Below are positions 18,140 to 25,915 of a stretch of 64,000 nt of DNA, one piece after another. The notes beneath the pieces were generated by a model, which saw only the letters and a program-made list of their open reading frames with translations, was not told the origin of the DNA and did not search any database. Origin of the DNA: Labilibaculum antarcticum. Lineage in GTDB: Bacteria; Bacteroidota; Bacteroidia; Bacteroidales; Marinifilaceae. Made by a program: the position numbers and the translations under genes. Position 1 is the first letter of the stretch, and every line of letters starts with the position of its first letter. The DNA is taken from contig NZ_AP018042.1 in the NCBI RefSeq assembly GCF_002356295.1, forward strand, positions 3,566,361 to 3,630,360, given 5' to 3'.

Positions 18140-20698
18140 ATGAAAAAAATAGCATTTTGGGCATTATCTCTTCTATTGGGATTGAATGCAAATGCCCAAG
18201 TTGACAAGGCTTATTTCAAAAAATTACATTCAAAACGTGTTGAATCGACCGATTTGGTTGAATGGAAGCAATTTGGGCCTGGAATGGCTGGTTATTGCGA
18301 AGAATTTTGGTGTCATCCAACGGACAAAAATGTGATTATGATGTCGCCTGATATGTTCAATACATATGGTTCGTGGGATGCGGGTAAGACTTGGCAAACC
18401 ATAAAGGATTGTGATGGGGATGGCAAAGATTTACCACGAATTCGAAAGTTTACTTTCTCGCAGCAAAATTCAGCCTTTGGCTTGGCAATTAGTGGTGGCG
18501 GAAAGCTTTATCGAACTGAAGATACAGGACGAAGCTGGAAATTAGTACAGATTTTTAAAGGGCGTTTTGCCGAGCTGTCTGTCGATCCGAATAATGATGA
18601 GATTTGGTATATGGGACCTGGTGATTTTTGGAATGTAAAAGCAAACCATCGCCACCAAAAAGGTCAATCACGAAGCCTTCCAAATGGTATAATTTATAAA
18701 AGTACAAATAAAGGACAAAGCTGGAATAAAATTCAGATAGGTCAATATTCTGATTTAGATGTAGGTCGGATTATTGTGGATCCTAGCAACTCCAATGTGG
18801 TAATTGCAGCCACAAATAAAGGGGTTTACAGGAGTACTGATCAAGGTGAAACATGGGAAGAAAGTGGAAATGGCCTTTCGGTAAATCGTCCGCGGGATAT
18901 GGACTGTTTTTTCAACAAAAAGGCGAAGAAGTTTGTTTTGTACCTAATTGATCAGACCGCCTTTGAAGGAAGAGGCAAAACAGTAGATGTAAAAGGTGGC
19001 GTTTTTAAAAGTACCGATCATGGAAAAAGCTGGCAGAATATTACTGGTAATTTGGGTGTTGATTTAAATAAAATTACCAGTTCTGCTATTCGAAATAAAT
19101 ATTGGAATTCACTTGCCTTTTGGTTTCAAACCGATGTTAAGACTGTAAAGACGAAATATCCGGAATTACCGAAATCGGTATATTCAATTTTTCACAGAAT
19201 TCAGGTTAACCCGAATGATAAGAATGAAATTTACCTTTCGCAGAATAACAAGCACGACAAAGCATTTTTGCCCGGTGGTGCATGGAAAAGTGCCGATGGT
19301 GGTAAAACTTGGATAGCCACTGCACGAACAGGAAAATACTGGCTAGATGGGGTTGACAATGACTATTGGAAGTCACGAAACAACCCGATTGGCACAAATA
19401 CTAAATTTGCTCATCTTCAGCCTGAAATGGATAGCCGGGAAGAATCTTGGGGAAATCGCTTTTTGGAAATTAGTCAGAACGGAACTGCCTATATCTGTCT
19501 TGATCAACAAGTTCTTGAGACAAGGAATAATGGGGAAAGCTGGGAACAGATAGACGACAATGAAACAGAACCGGGAAGTAAGCATTGGGTAGGTAGTGGC
19601 GACAGTAATTTGCCTGGCAGGGTGATGTTGTTGGAAACTGGCATTAAAGACCGGTATTTGCTATGTAGTGGTGAGCACGGATTGTGGCAAACTGCTCCAT
19701 TAGGGAATTATCCTGATAAAATGGCTGTAGCAGTTGAGCAGATAGAAGGTCAGAAAAATCATGGCGGAGCACATTCAATATCTTCCGTTGCCGTTCATCC
19801 TAACAATCCGGATATCATCTACTTCCTGGCTTGGCGTCAGGAGCATCGTGGAAAACTTCGTAAATCAACCGATGGTGGAAAAACATGGGAAGATATTGCT
19901 ACGATATTAGAAGCAGACAATGGCAGTTGGATGGGACTTGCATTTCAAAATTCATTGATGATTGATCCCGTTAATCCTGATAATATGTATTTCTGCACAA
20001 CGAAGAAACCTATTTCCGAAGTGCACGGGCCCAATGCAGATAAATTAACCAGAGGTGGATATGGATTTTATCGTTCATTCGATGAAGGTAAAAACTGGGA
20101 GTTGAGCAACAACGGTTTTCATAAGGGAGCAAGCATACGAAGAGTTATCATGGATCCTGATAAGTCAGAAACTCTTTATGCTGCTGCTAATGACGAAAAT
20201 GGTGCTTTGTATAAAACATCTGATAAAGGGAACAATTGGAAGAAAGTAGAGATACCTTCAGAAATAGGATCGGTAAACAATGTATTCATTGACCGCAACA
20301 CAAAGTATATCTTTATTTCTTGCGGAAATGAAAAGGCTACAGATAAAGGCTGTGGTGTTTGGCGAAGTGAAAATCAAGGCCTAACATGGACTAAAATATT
20401 CGACATGCCTTTCGTATGGCAATGTGAAACATCTCCCATAAATCCTGATATTATTGTGGCTAATGCAGCTTTGCCTCCACGTGCAAAGGGGAATTCAACA
20501 TTAAATCCGGGAGCCTATTTGTCTCTGGATGCTGGTGAAACCTGGAATAAAATCAATAATAACTTAGGTCAGATTGATCGAATTACCGAACTTAAACCTG
20601 ATCCATATCGCGAAGATATATTCTGGTGTGCTCAAAAGGGGAGTGGATGGGCTATTGGTTACCTAAAAGGAACAACGAAAGGCTGGTCGGAAAAATAG
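18140..20698 (+). CDS. Large Asp-box (BNR/sortilin-like) beta-propeller protein
   Basis: An 852-residue secreted protein (signal peptide 1-19) made almost entirely of Asp-box repeats of the form S/T-x-D-x-G-x-T-W. At least ten are visible, for example TEDTGRSW, STDQGETW, STDHGKSW, SADGGKTW, STDGGKTW and SLDAGETW. This indicates one or two seven- to ten-bladed propellers, as in GH74, VPS10/sortilin-like and sialidase-like proteins. Catalytic residues cannot be identified by eye. It is the last gene of the co-oriented arm 1 run, 36 bases after the previous gene. Functions consistent with its place are an uncharacterised glycoside hydrolase, a lyase, or a glycan-binding scaffold; I do not choose among them. 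Confidence 0.7.
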   Translation: MKKIAFWALSLLLGLNANAQVDKAYFKKLHSKRVESTDLVEWKQFGPGMAGYCEEFWCHPTDKNVIMMSPDMFNTYGSWDAGKTWQTIKDCDGDGKDLPRIRKFTFSQQNSAFGLAISGGGKLYRTEDTGRSWKLVQIFKGRFAELSVDPNNDEIWYMGPGDFWNVKANHRHQKGQSRSLPNGIIYKSTNKGQSWNKIQIGQYSDLDVGRIIVDPSNSNVVIAATNKGVYRSTDQGETWEESGNGLSVNRPRDMDCFFNKKAKKFVLYLIDQTAFEGRGKTVDVKGGVFKSTDHGKSWQNITGNLGVDLNKITSSAIRNKYWNSLAFWFQTDVKTVKTKYPELPKSVYSIFHRIQVNPNDKNEIYLSQNNKHDKAFLPGGAWKSADGGKTWIATARTGKYWLDGVDNDYWKSRNNPIGTNTKFAHLQPEMDSREESWGNRFLEISQNGTAYICLDQQVLETRNNGESWEQIDDNETEPGSKHWVGSGDSNLPGRVMLLETGIKDRYLLCSGEHGLWQTAPLGNYPDKMAVAVEQIEGQKNHGGAHSISSVAVHPNNPDIIYFLAWRQEHRGKLRKSTDGGKTWEDIATILEADNGSWMGLAFQNSLMIDPVNPDNMYFCTTKKPISEVHGPNADKLTRGGYGFYRSFDEGKNWELSNNGFHKGASIRRVIMDPDKSETLYAAANDENGALYKTSDKGNNWKKVEIPSEIGSVNNVFIDRNTKYIFISCGNEKATDKGCGVWRSENQGLTWTKIFDMPFVWQCETSPINPDIIVANAALPPRAKGNSTLNPGAYLSLDAGETWNKINNNLGQIDRITELKPDPYREDIFWCAQKGSGWAIGYLKGTTKGWSEK

Positions 20699-20825
20699 AG
20701 CTATTTCTAAATTTTTAAAGAAGAATAGATACATATGAAACGTCCATGTATAAAGCTTCCTACACACAGGGAGATGATTATATGGTAAGTTCCATATGGT
20801 AAAAACATAAAATTATAAACATATG

Positions 20826-20864
20826 AAAAAGGCCTGACCAATTTTCACCAGTCAGGTCTTCTAT
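20826..20864 (-). terminator. Rho-independent terminator of the nitroreductase transcript
   Basis: On the minus strand an AAGACCTGAC / GTCAGGCCTT stem with a loop of about 12 bases is followed by five T. It lies just downstream of the nitroreductase stop and separates that transcript from arm 1, which ends convergently at 20698. Confidence 0.75.
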
Positions 20865-20877
20865 TTTTTTATTTCAG

Positions 20878-21549
20878 TTAGTTAACCCAATCAACGACTT
20901 CTTCCATTGGGAAGCGAGACTGTGGGAATGGAGAATCTTCTTTTCGGTAGCCAAATGCAACCATTGCCGCTACTCCAAGACGTTTCGTATCAACAACACC
21001 TTCTGCAGCTAAAAGTTCTTCCACTTTAGCTCTGTCGAAACCTTCAATTGGGCAAGAATCAATTCCAATTTGTGCCGCCGCTGTCATCATGTTAGCAAAA
21101 GGAAGGTAAACTTGCTTACAAGCCCAGTCGAATATTTTACGATCATCAGTCAAGTCAAATTCATTTTCCATGAAGTTTTTGAAGAAACCGACCTTCATTT
21201 CTTCAACCTCTGCGGGTAGTTTGTCAATCTGTTGCGATTTGTACTTTAAGTACTCCGAACCAGCACGCATTTCATCTCCTTTTCGTGCCAAAAGAACAAC
21301 AAAATGACTTGCTGAAGCCAATTGTTTTTGTGCTCCCCAGCTTGGCCCTGACAATTTCTCGCGAAGATCTTTATTTTGAACTACAACAAATTTCCAAGGC
21401 TCCCAACCAAATGAACTTGGTGAGTGTCTTCCAACTTCCAAAATAAATTCAAAATCTTCATTGGTGATTTTTTGCTCTGGTTCAAACTCTTTTATGGCAC
21501 GACGGTAAGCATGTGCTTTTAGTATTTCGTCTTTTTTTGCTTGCATCAT
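20878..21549 (-). CDS. Nitroreductase family NAD(P)H:flavin oxidoreductase
   Basis: A 223-residue cytoplasmic FMN enzyme of the nitroreductase fold, expected to reduce nitro compounds or quinones with NAD(P)H. Visible family features are an N-terminal YRRAIKEF, where Arg contacts FMN phosphate, RHSPSSFGWEPWKF, the central IGIDSCPIEGF and the C-terminal VAFGYRKED. Length is normal. Two ATG codons are adjacent at the start; either may be used. It follows the AhpD-like gene by about 50 bases on the same strand and is divergent from an HxlR regulator, an arrangement in which the regulator often controls the reductase. It has no visible link to glycan breakdown. Confidence 0.92.
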   Translation of the reverse strand: MMQAKKDEILKAHAYRRAIKEFEPEQKITNEDFEFILEVGRHSPSSFGWEPWKFVVVQNKDLREKLSGPSWGAQKQLASASHFVVLLARKGDEMRAGSEYLKYKSQQIDKLPAEVEEMKVGFFKNFMENEFDLTDDRKIFDWACKQVYLPFANMMTAAAQIGIDSCPIEGFDRAKVEELLAAEGVVDTKRLGVAAMVAFGYRKEDSPFPQSRFPMEEVVDWVN

Positions 21550-21601
21550 ATTCTGTTTTAATCTTAGTGATAAACACTAGAGTAAATTTTATAATTTTAA
21601 A

Positions 21602-22170
21602 TTAGCTGCGTCCCATGCTATAAAACGGCTCATCAGGGTGAACAGCTAAAAAGCTCATCAGTCTATTAGACATATTATAAAAGGCAGTGATGCCATTAAT
21701 ATCCCAAATATCCTCGTCTCTAAAACCATAACCTTTTAATATTTCAAAATCTTTTTCGTTTACCGAGGCTGAATCAAAAGAAACCTTCATTGCGAAATCA
21801 ATCATTGCACGCTCACGCTCAGTAATATCAGCTTCTTTATAGTTAATAGCAACCTGATCGGCAATGTAAGGATTTCCAGATTGAACTCGAAGCGATGCTC
21901 CATGCGACTGCACGCAATAAGAACAGCCATTTTTAGCAGAAAAAGCTACGATAATCATCTCCTTGTCGGCTGCAGTTAATCCACTTTCTTTGTTCATCAA
22001 TGCATCGTTATATGCCAAGAAAGCACGCAACTCTGCAGGGCGGTGCGAAAGTGCTTTTATTACATTTGGTATAAAGCCAAAATTCTCTTTTGCGCCATTT
22101 AGGATCGCTTGAATGTCTTCTGGTAACTCGTTAAGTTCTGGTACTGGGTATCTACTAATTTTTTTGTCAT
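21602..22170 (-). CDS. AhpD/carboxymuconolactone-decarboxylase-like protein, apparent frameshift near start
   Basis: The conserved core includes the redox pair in GCSYCVQSHG, the CxxC-x3-H site of AhpD-like peroxidase-related proteins. The only in-frame start in the uninterrupted frame is a TTG at 22030, which would drop about 43 conserved N-terminal residues (SRYPVPELNELPEDIQAI and onward). An ATG at 22170 begins MTKK, but a run of seven A puts it one base out of frame. Reading eight A, or slipping back one base at A AAA AAA, joins it to the core and gives about 189 residues, the usual length. So this is a sequencing indel, a real disrupting mutation, or productive slippage. It is probably co-transcribed with the nitroreductase. 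Confidence 0.75.
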
Positions 22171-22198
22171 GATGTATTATCTTAAAATTTTGAATATT

Positions 22199-22299
22199 TT
22201 ATTTTTCGTTCCATTGAATGATTGCATTCACGCGACAAACCTCTTCGCAAATTCCACAGTGTAAGTTCTTCCTGCTACATGTAATGCAATTGCTTCCAT
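22199..22299 (-). other. Cryptic cysteine-rich micro-ORF, possible Fe-S peptide, no in-frame start
   Basis: On the minus strand, 22297-22199 encodes 32 residues with a C-x2-C-x6-C-x2-C-x3-C pattern (CITC, CGIC, EEVC) ending QWNEK and stop. This is a density of cysteines rare by chance and reminiscent of iron-sulfur or zinc peptides. The nearest ATG (22299-22297) is out of frame by one base, and no ATG, GTG or TTG lies in frame between it and the upstream stop. It sits directly behind a good promoter and ahead of the AhpD-like gene. It may be a decayed gene, a coding sequence with an indel, or chance. I do not recognise a named family. Confidence 0.35.
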
Positions 22300-22336
22300 A
22301 TATATATATTCTTTGTTACTATCAATTTTATAGTGA

Positions 22337-22367
22337 CAAAAGTATGTATAGTTTAAACTCCTCACAA
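22337..22367 (-). promoter_or_regulatory. Predicted Bacteroidota-type promoter for the AhpD/nitroreductase transcript
   Basis: On the minus strand a TTG at 22367-22365 is followed after 20 bases by TACTTTTG (22344-22337), matching the TAnnTTTG -7 box. Transcription would begin near 22330, about 30 bases before the ATG at 22299. Confidence 0.6.
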
Positions 22368-22469
22368 TAACGGTCATAAAGTATAGTGCTAATTTGCAAA
22401 GGGTGAAATAAGTTAAAGCGCTGTATTTAAGTGTGTTTGTGATTGGAGGACAAACTATAAAAAATATAG

Positions 22470-22501
22470 TTGCACAACATTATTAATGTGTGTTATCTTT
22501 G
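22470..22501 (+). promoter_or_regulatory. Predicted promoter of the HxlR regulator
   Basis: TTG at 22470-22472, a 21-base spacer, and TATCTTTG at 22494-22501 match the Bacteroidota -33/-7 pattern, about 40 bases before the regulator ATG. It is back-to-back with the promoter of the AhpD/nitroreductase transcript, so one operator between them could control both. Confidence 0.6.
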
Positions 22502-22539
22502 CCTTCGTAAATATGAATAGTGTTAACGTATAGATACTA

Positions 22540-22926
22540 ATGAATAGAGAAGAATTGTTTGAAAAGAAGCCATTAATAAAACTTCACGATAAATTATTTC
22601 CTTGTCCGGCAAGTGCTGCTATGGAACTAATTGGCGGGAAATGGAAAAGCGTTATTTTAACACATTTAATTGATGGTGAAAAACGTTATAACGAATTACG
22701 AAAAGAAATGCCTACTATAACTGAACGTACTTTAAGTTTACAATTAAAGCAGTTGGAAGTAGATGGCTTAGTTTCTAGAAAAGTGTTCACAAAAAAGCCT
22801 CCTTTAAAAGTTGTGTATTCGTTAACGAAATTTGGCAATACTGTTATTCCTGTTTTGCAAACTATTATTGAATGGGGGATTACTGCGGCTATCGCAAAAG
22901 GCGAGTTTATTGAACAGGAAAAATAA
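22540..22926 (+). CDS. HxlR-family transcriptional regulator
   Basis: A 128-residue winged-helix DNA-binding protein of the HxlR family. The CPASAAMELIGGKWKSVIL segment near residue 24 has the typical Cys-containing first helix and GGKW motif. ITERTLSLQLKQLE is the recognition helix region and VVYSLTKFG the wing. Many family members respond to reactive electrophiles through such a Cys, which fits its divergent position from a nitroreductase and an AhpD-like gene. This regulatory link is inferred. Confidence 0.9.
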   Translation: MNREELFEKKPLIKLHDKLFPCPASAAMELIGGKWKSVILTHLIDGEKRYNELRKEMPTITERTLSLQLKQLEVDGLVSRKVFTKKPPLKVVYSLTKFGNTVIPVLQTIIEWGITAAIAKGEFIEQEK

Positions 22927-22975
22927 AATGGAACGTCTCGTTTTACAAGGGGTATAGTGAGTGATAAAATCTGCT

Positions 22976-23839
22976 ATGAAAAAGGAAATCAAGAAATATT
23001 CATTTAAAGACGGATTAAAATTAGAATTTGAGATTCTGGACTTACAAGAGATCTTGAAGTCAAAGGGGGAGATGATGACAGTAGCTCACAGGGCACAATT
23101 TTATCATATTCTTTGGATTGAAAAAGGAGAAGGGACGCATTTTATAGATTTTAAGCCAATAAATATCGAGGATAATAGCATTATTTTTATTCCGCATAAT
23201 TGTGTAAACCGTTTTGATAGTAAGGGGACTTATCAAGGAAAAGTCATTCTGTTTACCGACAGCTTTTTTTGTAAGAATAAGCAAGATATGCAGTTTCTGC
23301 ATTCAAGCATGTTGTTCAGTGATTTGTATGACATTGCCAAAATAAAAGTGAATCCTCAGGTGTCCGATGTAAGAGTATGCCGCAATATGATGGAAACAGA
23401 ATATTTGAGAAGTCCTGATTCAGAACAATATCACATATTGCATAATCTTTTGCATGTACTGTTATTGCATGCAGAACGCGATATGCATAAGCAAGGTTTT
23501 GAAGAACTTAAATCCAGTGCCAATTTAGATTACCTGATATTATTTAAAGATATCTTGGAGGAAAACTTTCGTAAAGAAAAATCGGTGAAGAAATACGCGT
23601 CGGAACTTAGCATATCAGAAAAACAGCTTCACAAAGCAACCACCACATTAGTAGACAAAACTCCTAAACAAATAATTGACGAGCGTATATTGCTGGAAGC
23701 AAAACGTTTGTTAGTGCATGCCAATCAAAGTATAAAGGAAGTAGCCTACGAATTGGGTTACGAAGAACCGACTAATTTTATCAAATATTTCCGCAAACAC
23801 ACCAATTTTACTCCTTCCGAATTCAGAGAACAGTTTTAA
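22976..23839 (+). CDS. AraC-family transcriptional regulator
   Basis: A one-component regulator of about 287 residues. I take the ATG at 22976 rather than the in-frame GTG at 22961. The N-terminal half is a cupin-like ligand-binding domain (HILWIEKGEGTHFIDF is the usual beta-barrel phrase). The C-terminal ~100 residues hold two helix-turn-helix motifs, with the family signature IKEVAYELGYEEPTNFIKYFRKHTNFTPSEFR. It follows the HxlR gene by 49 bases and precedes the SnoaL-like lipoprotein gene. Its ligand and targets are unknown; control of the adjacent lipoprotein is the simplest guess. Confidence 0.9.
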   Translation: MKKEIKKYSFKDGLKLEFEILDLQEILKSKGEMMTVAHRAQFYHILWIEKGEGTHFIDFKPINIEDNSIIFIPHNCVNRFDSKGTYQGKVILFTDSFFCKNKQDMQFLHSSMLFSDLYDIAKIKVNPQVSDVRVCRNMMETEYLRSPDSEQYHILHNLLHVLLLHAERDMHKQGFEELKSSANLDYLILFKDILEENFRKEKSVKKYASELSISEKQLHKATTTLVDKTPKQIIDERILLEAKRLLVHANQSIKEVAYELGYEEPTNFIKYFRKHTNFTPSEFREQF

Positions 23840-23897
23840 ATAATCTCCTGAATTTTCAATTTGGAGTAAATGTATCATAGAAGGGATTAGAACAACC

Positions 23898-23928
23898 TTT
23901 TTGTGCCTTCCTTATTGCCTCATCTTTG
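23898..23928 (+). promoter_or_regulatory. Possible promoter of the SnoaL-like lipoprotein gene
   Basis: TTTTTG near 23898-23903 and CATCTTTG at 23921-23928 (one mismatch to TAnnTTTG) are spaced 17 bases apart, slightly short of the usual spacing. The ATG is 25 bases downstream of the -7 box. Confidence 0.4.
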
Positions 23929-23952
23929 CAGTGTAAATATAAAACAAAAGCT

Positions 23953-24801
23953 ATGCGAAGATTATTGATTATTACAGTATTAACAGTGTCATCATTCGTT
24001 TCATGTGATGCAGATAATAACAATGCAAAAATGGAAGTATCAAACAAACAAAAAGTAACAGAACTTTTAAAAGCTATCGAAACAGGAGCTGGTGAGCCAA
24101 TAGCATATATTAACCCAACTAATTACATTCAGCACAACCAAGCTGTAGGCGATGGATTAGCTGGCTTTGGAAAAGTGTTATTTCAATTGCCCGAAGGCAG
24201 TGCAAAAGTAAACACGGTTCGTGTTTTTGGTGATGGGAACTATGTTATTGCTCATACTGACTATAACTTTTTTGGTCCAAAAATCGGAATTGACATTTTC
24301 CGTTTCGAAGATGGATTAATTGTAGAGCATTGGGATAACTTTCATGAAAAAGTGACTGACACTGCATCAGGTCGCAGCCAAATTGATGGTCCTACAGAAA
24401 TTACAGATCTAGATAAAACAGAAGAAAACAAGACTTTGGTTACTAACTTGATTAATGATATTTTCTTAGGTGCTAATCCTGATAAAATAACTGACTATAT
24501 TTCTACAGAGCAGTACGACCAGCACAATCCTGGTGTAAATGATGGTTTGGCAGGTTTAGGGGAAGCATTAGCTTCATTGGCCGAAGCAGGAATGCCAATG
24601 GTTTACGAAAAGAATTACATCATTTTAGGAGAAGGAAATTTCGTTTTATCTGTATCCGAAGGGATCTTCATGAAAGAGAAGGTTTCATTCTATGATATCT
24701 TTAGAATTGCAAATGGCAAAGTGGTTGAGCATTGGGATACTGTTGAAAAATTGACTCCAGAATCAGAAGCAAAAAACACCAACGGGGAATTTAACTTCTA
24801 A
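23953..24801 (+). CDS. Lipoprotein with two SnoaL-like (NTF2-fold) domains
   Basis: A 282-residue lipoprotein; I choose the ATG at 23953, which starts the signal sequence MRRLLIITVL with a lipobox ending FVSC. The mature part has two repeated SnoaL-like domains (~30-140 and ~155-265). Each has an N-Y-x-Q-H-N or Y-D-Q-H-N strand followed by GDGLAGFGKVL or NDGLAGLGEAL, and each ends with a VEHWD phrase. Such proteins bind small hydrophobic molecules or act as ketosteroid isomerase-like enzymes; the true substrate is unknown. The 3' end of this gene is duplicated in decayed form at 25379-25480. Confidence 0.8.
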   Translation: MRRLLIITVLTVSSFVSCDADNNNAKMEVSNKQKVTELLKAIETGAGEPIAYINPTNYIQHNQAVGDGLAGFGKVLFQLPEGSAKVNTVRVFGDGNYVIAHTDYNFFGPKIGIDIFRFEDGLIVEHWDNFHEKVTDTASGRSQIDGPTEITDLDKTEENKTLVTNLINDIFLGANPDKITDYISTEQYDQHNPGVNDGLAGLGEALASLAEAGMPMVYEKNYIILGEGNFVLSVSEGIFMKEKVSFYDIFRIANGKVVEHWDTVEKLTPESEAKNTNGEFNF

Positions 24802-24861
24802 TGAATACAAAAAGTTAAAACTCATATGCAGTCCTAATTTTTGGCCATAATATATAGACAA

Positions 24862-24888
24862 CCTCAGCATTTATGCTGGGGTTTTTTT
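24862..24888 (+). terminator. Rho-independent terminator after SnoaL-like gene
   Basis: CCTCAGCA-TTTA-TGCTGGGG forms an eight-pair stem (one G-U) followed by seven T. A near-identical copy lies at 25527-25552. Confidence 0.85.
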
Positions 24889-25032
24889 GTAGGAACAATT
24901 ATTCAGTGGCTTTTCCGATAAGATAAAGATAAAGGAATGCGAATATATTCAGTAAATTTTTAATCTTTGTCCTATTCAAAATTATAAATTGAAAATTGAC
25001 AGAATAAACGAGTCAATACAAACCCATATAGA

Positions 25033-25362
25033 ATGAAATTAACCACAGTTCTCGGTCAGTTGCGTATCCTTGCTATTATTGAAGGAATCTCTTACCTTTT
25101 ATTGATCCCAACCATTATTCTTAAGTATGGGTTTGAAATGGGGCTGCCAAATAAGATAGTAGGAAGCATTCACGGGTTATTATTTATCTTATATTGCGTT
25201 TGGGTGGTGTATTATGCCCTAAAAAAGAAGTGGCGTCTTATGAAAACACTCATTTGTTTGACTGCATCCTTATTGCCCATTGCTACGTTCATAGTAGACC
25301 AAAGAATTCTTAAAATGGAAGCTGATGCTGATTTACAGACGGCTACGAACAATCTGTCCTAA
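25033..25362 (+). CDS. DUF3817 family small membrane protein
   Basis: A 109-residue integral membrane protein with three hydrophobic segments (about 10-30, 42-63, 72-90). It begins LGQLRILAIIEGISYLLL and carries GSIHGLLFILYCVWV, the characteristic layout of DUF3817 (YdzA-like) proteins. Function is unknown in the family. It sits between the SnoaL-like gene and a decayed copy of that gene's end, so it was either inserted during, or caught up in, a local duplication. Confidence 0.8.
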   Translation: MKLTTVLGQLRILAIIEGISYLLLIPTIILKYGFEMGLPNKIVGSIHGLLFILYCVWVVYYALKKKWRLMKTLICLTASLLPIATFIVDQRILKMEADADLQTATNNLS

Positions 25363-25378
25363 TTTAAGCGAATAGCAC

Positions 25379-25480
25379 ATGATATCTTTAGAATTGAAAA
25401 TGGTTGAGCATTGGGATACTGTTGAGAAATTAACTCCTGAAGCGGAAGCGAAAAACACCAACGGTAAATTTAACTTCTAA
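25379..25480 (+). pseudogene. Decayed duplicate of the 3' end of the SnoaL-like gene
   Basis: These bases align closely with 24692-24801, the last ~36 codons of the SnoaL-like lipoprotein gene, down to the same terminal NFNF-like codons and stop. The copy lacks eight bases near 25400, which breaks the frame, and it has no start. The matching terminator follows at 25527, so coding end and terminator were duplicated together. Confidence 0.8.
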
Positions 25481-25526
25481 TTAGCACAAGTAGACTTGTT
25501 AAAAAATGTTGCCATTTAGTTACTAA

Positions 25527-25552
25527 CCTCAGCATTTATGTTGGGGTTTTTT
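25527..25552 (+). terminator. Duplicate rho-independent terminator
   Basis: CCTCAGCA-TTTA-TGTTGGGG followed by six T differs from the terminator at 24862 by one stem base. It would stop transcripts reading out of the DUF3817 gene. Confidence 0.8.
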
Positions 25553-25915
25553 CGTGTAATTATTCTTCGTTATTAGATATTCAGTTTATCTACTATTACA
25601 TTTCTAAATAGTTTATTCCTTAATTGATTCTAAAAATAGAATGAGTTTTAGGAGGAATAATAAGCATTTTAAATGGCTGATATATTGTGGGGTAGCACAA
25701 TAATTCTAGAGAATGATATAGAGTGAAATGTGTATTTTATGTTTTTTTTTGAACCAAAATATTTTATAAGTTCTGAATGTCTGGAAAGCCTTAAGTTCAG
25801 TAGGCTTTCGGCTATATTTACCATTAGGGACATTAAATATATTGCAGAGTACATTGTTTATGTGATTTAAAATGTTCTTTGCTCGGAAGATTTTATCGAA
25901 AATAAGATATTTAAA
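25553..25915. other. Intergenic leader of the carrageenase cassette
   Basis: No gene is visible in these 363 bases. A promoter for the cassette is expected here, but I see no strong TAnnTTTG match with proper spacing. The only local feature is an imperfect ATTGTG-GGGTAG-CACAAT inverted repeat at about 25684-25701. Confidence 0.3.

Noticed and set aside
2004-20698. Agar or porphyran locus as the main reading
   Set aside because: GH2, GH16 and sulfatases would fit, but the GH82 pair and GH150-like proteins point to carrageenan, and no GH86 or GH50 enzyme is seen. Not fully excluded for the GH16.
20740-20820. ATATGG/CCATAT inverted repeat after arm 1
   Set aside because: Short stem without a following T-run on the plus strand; not a convincing terminator.
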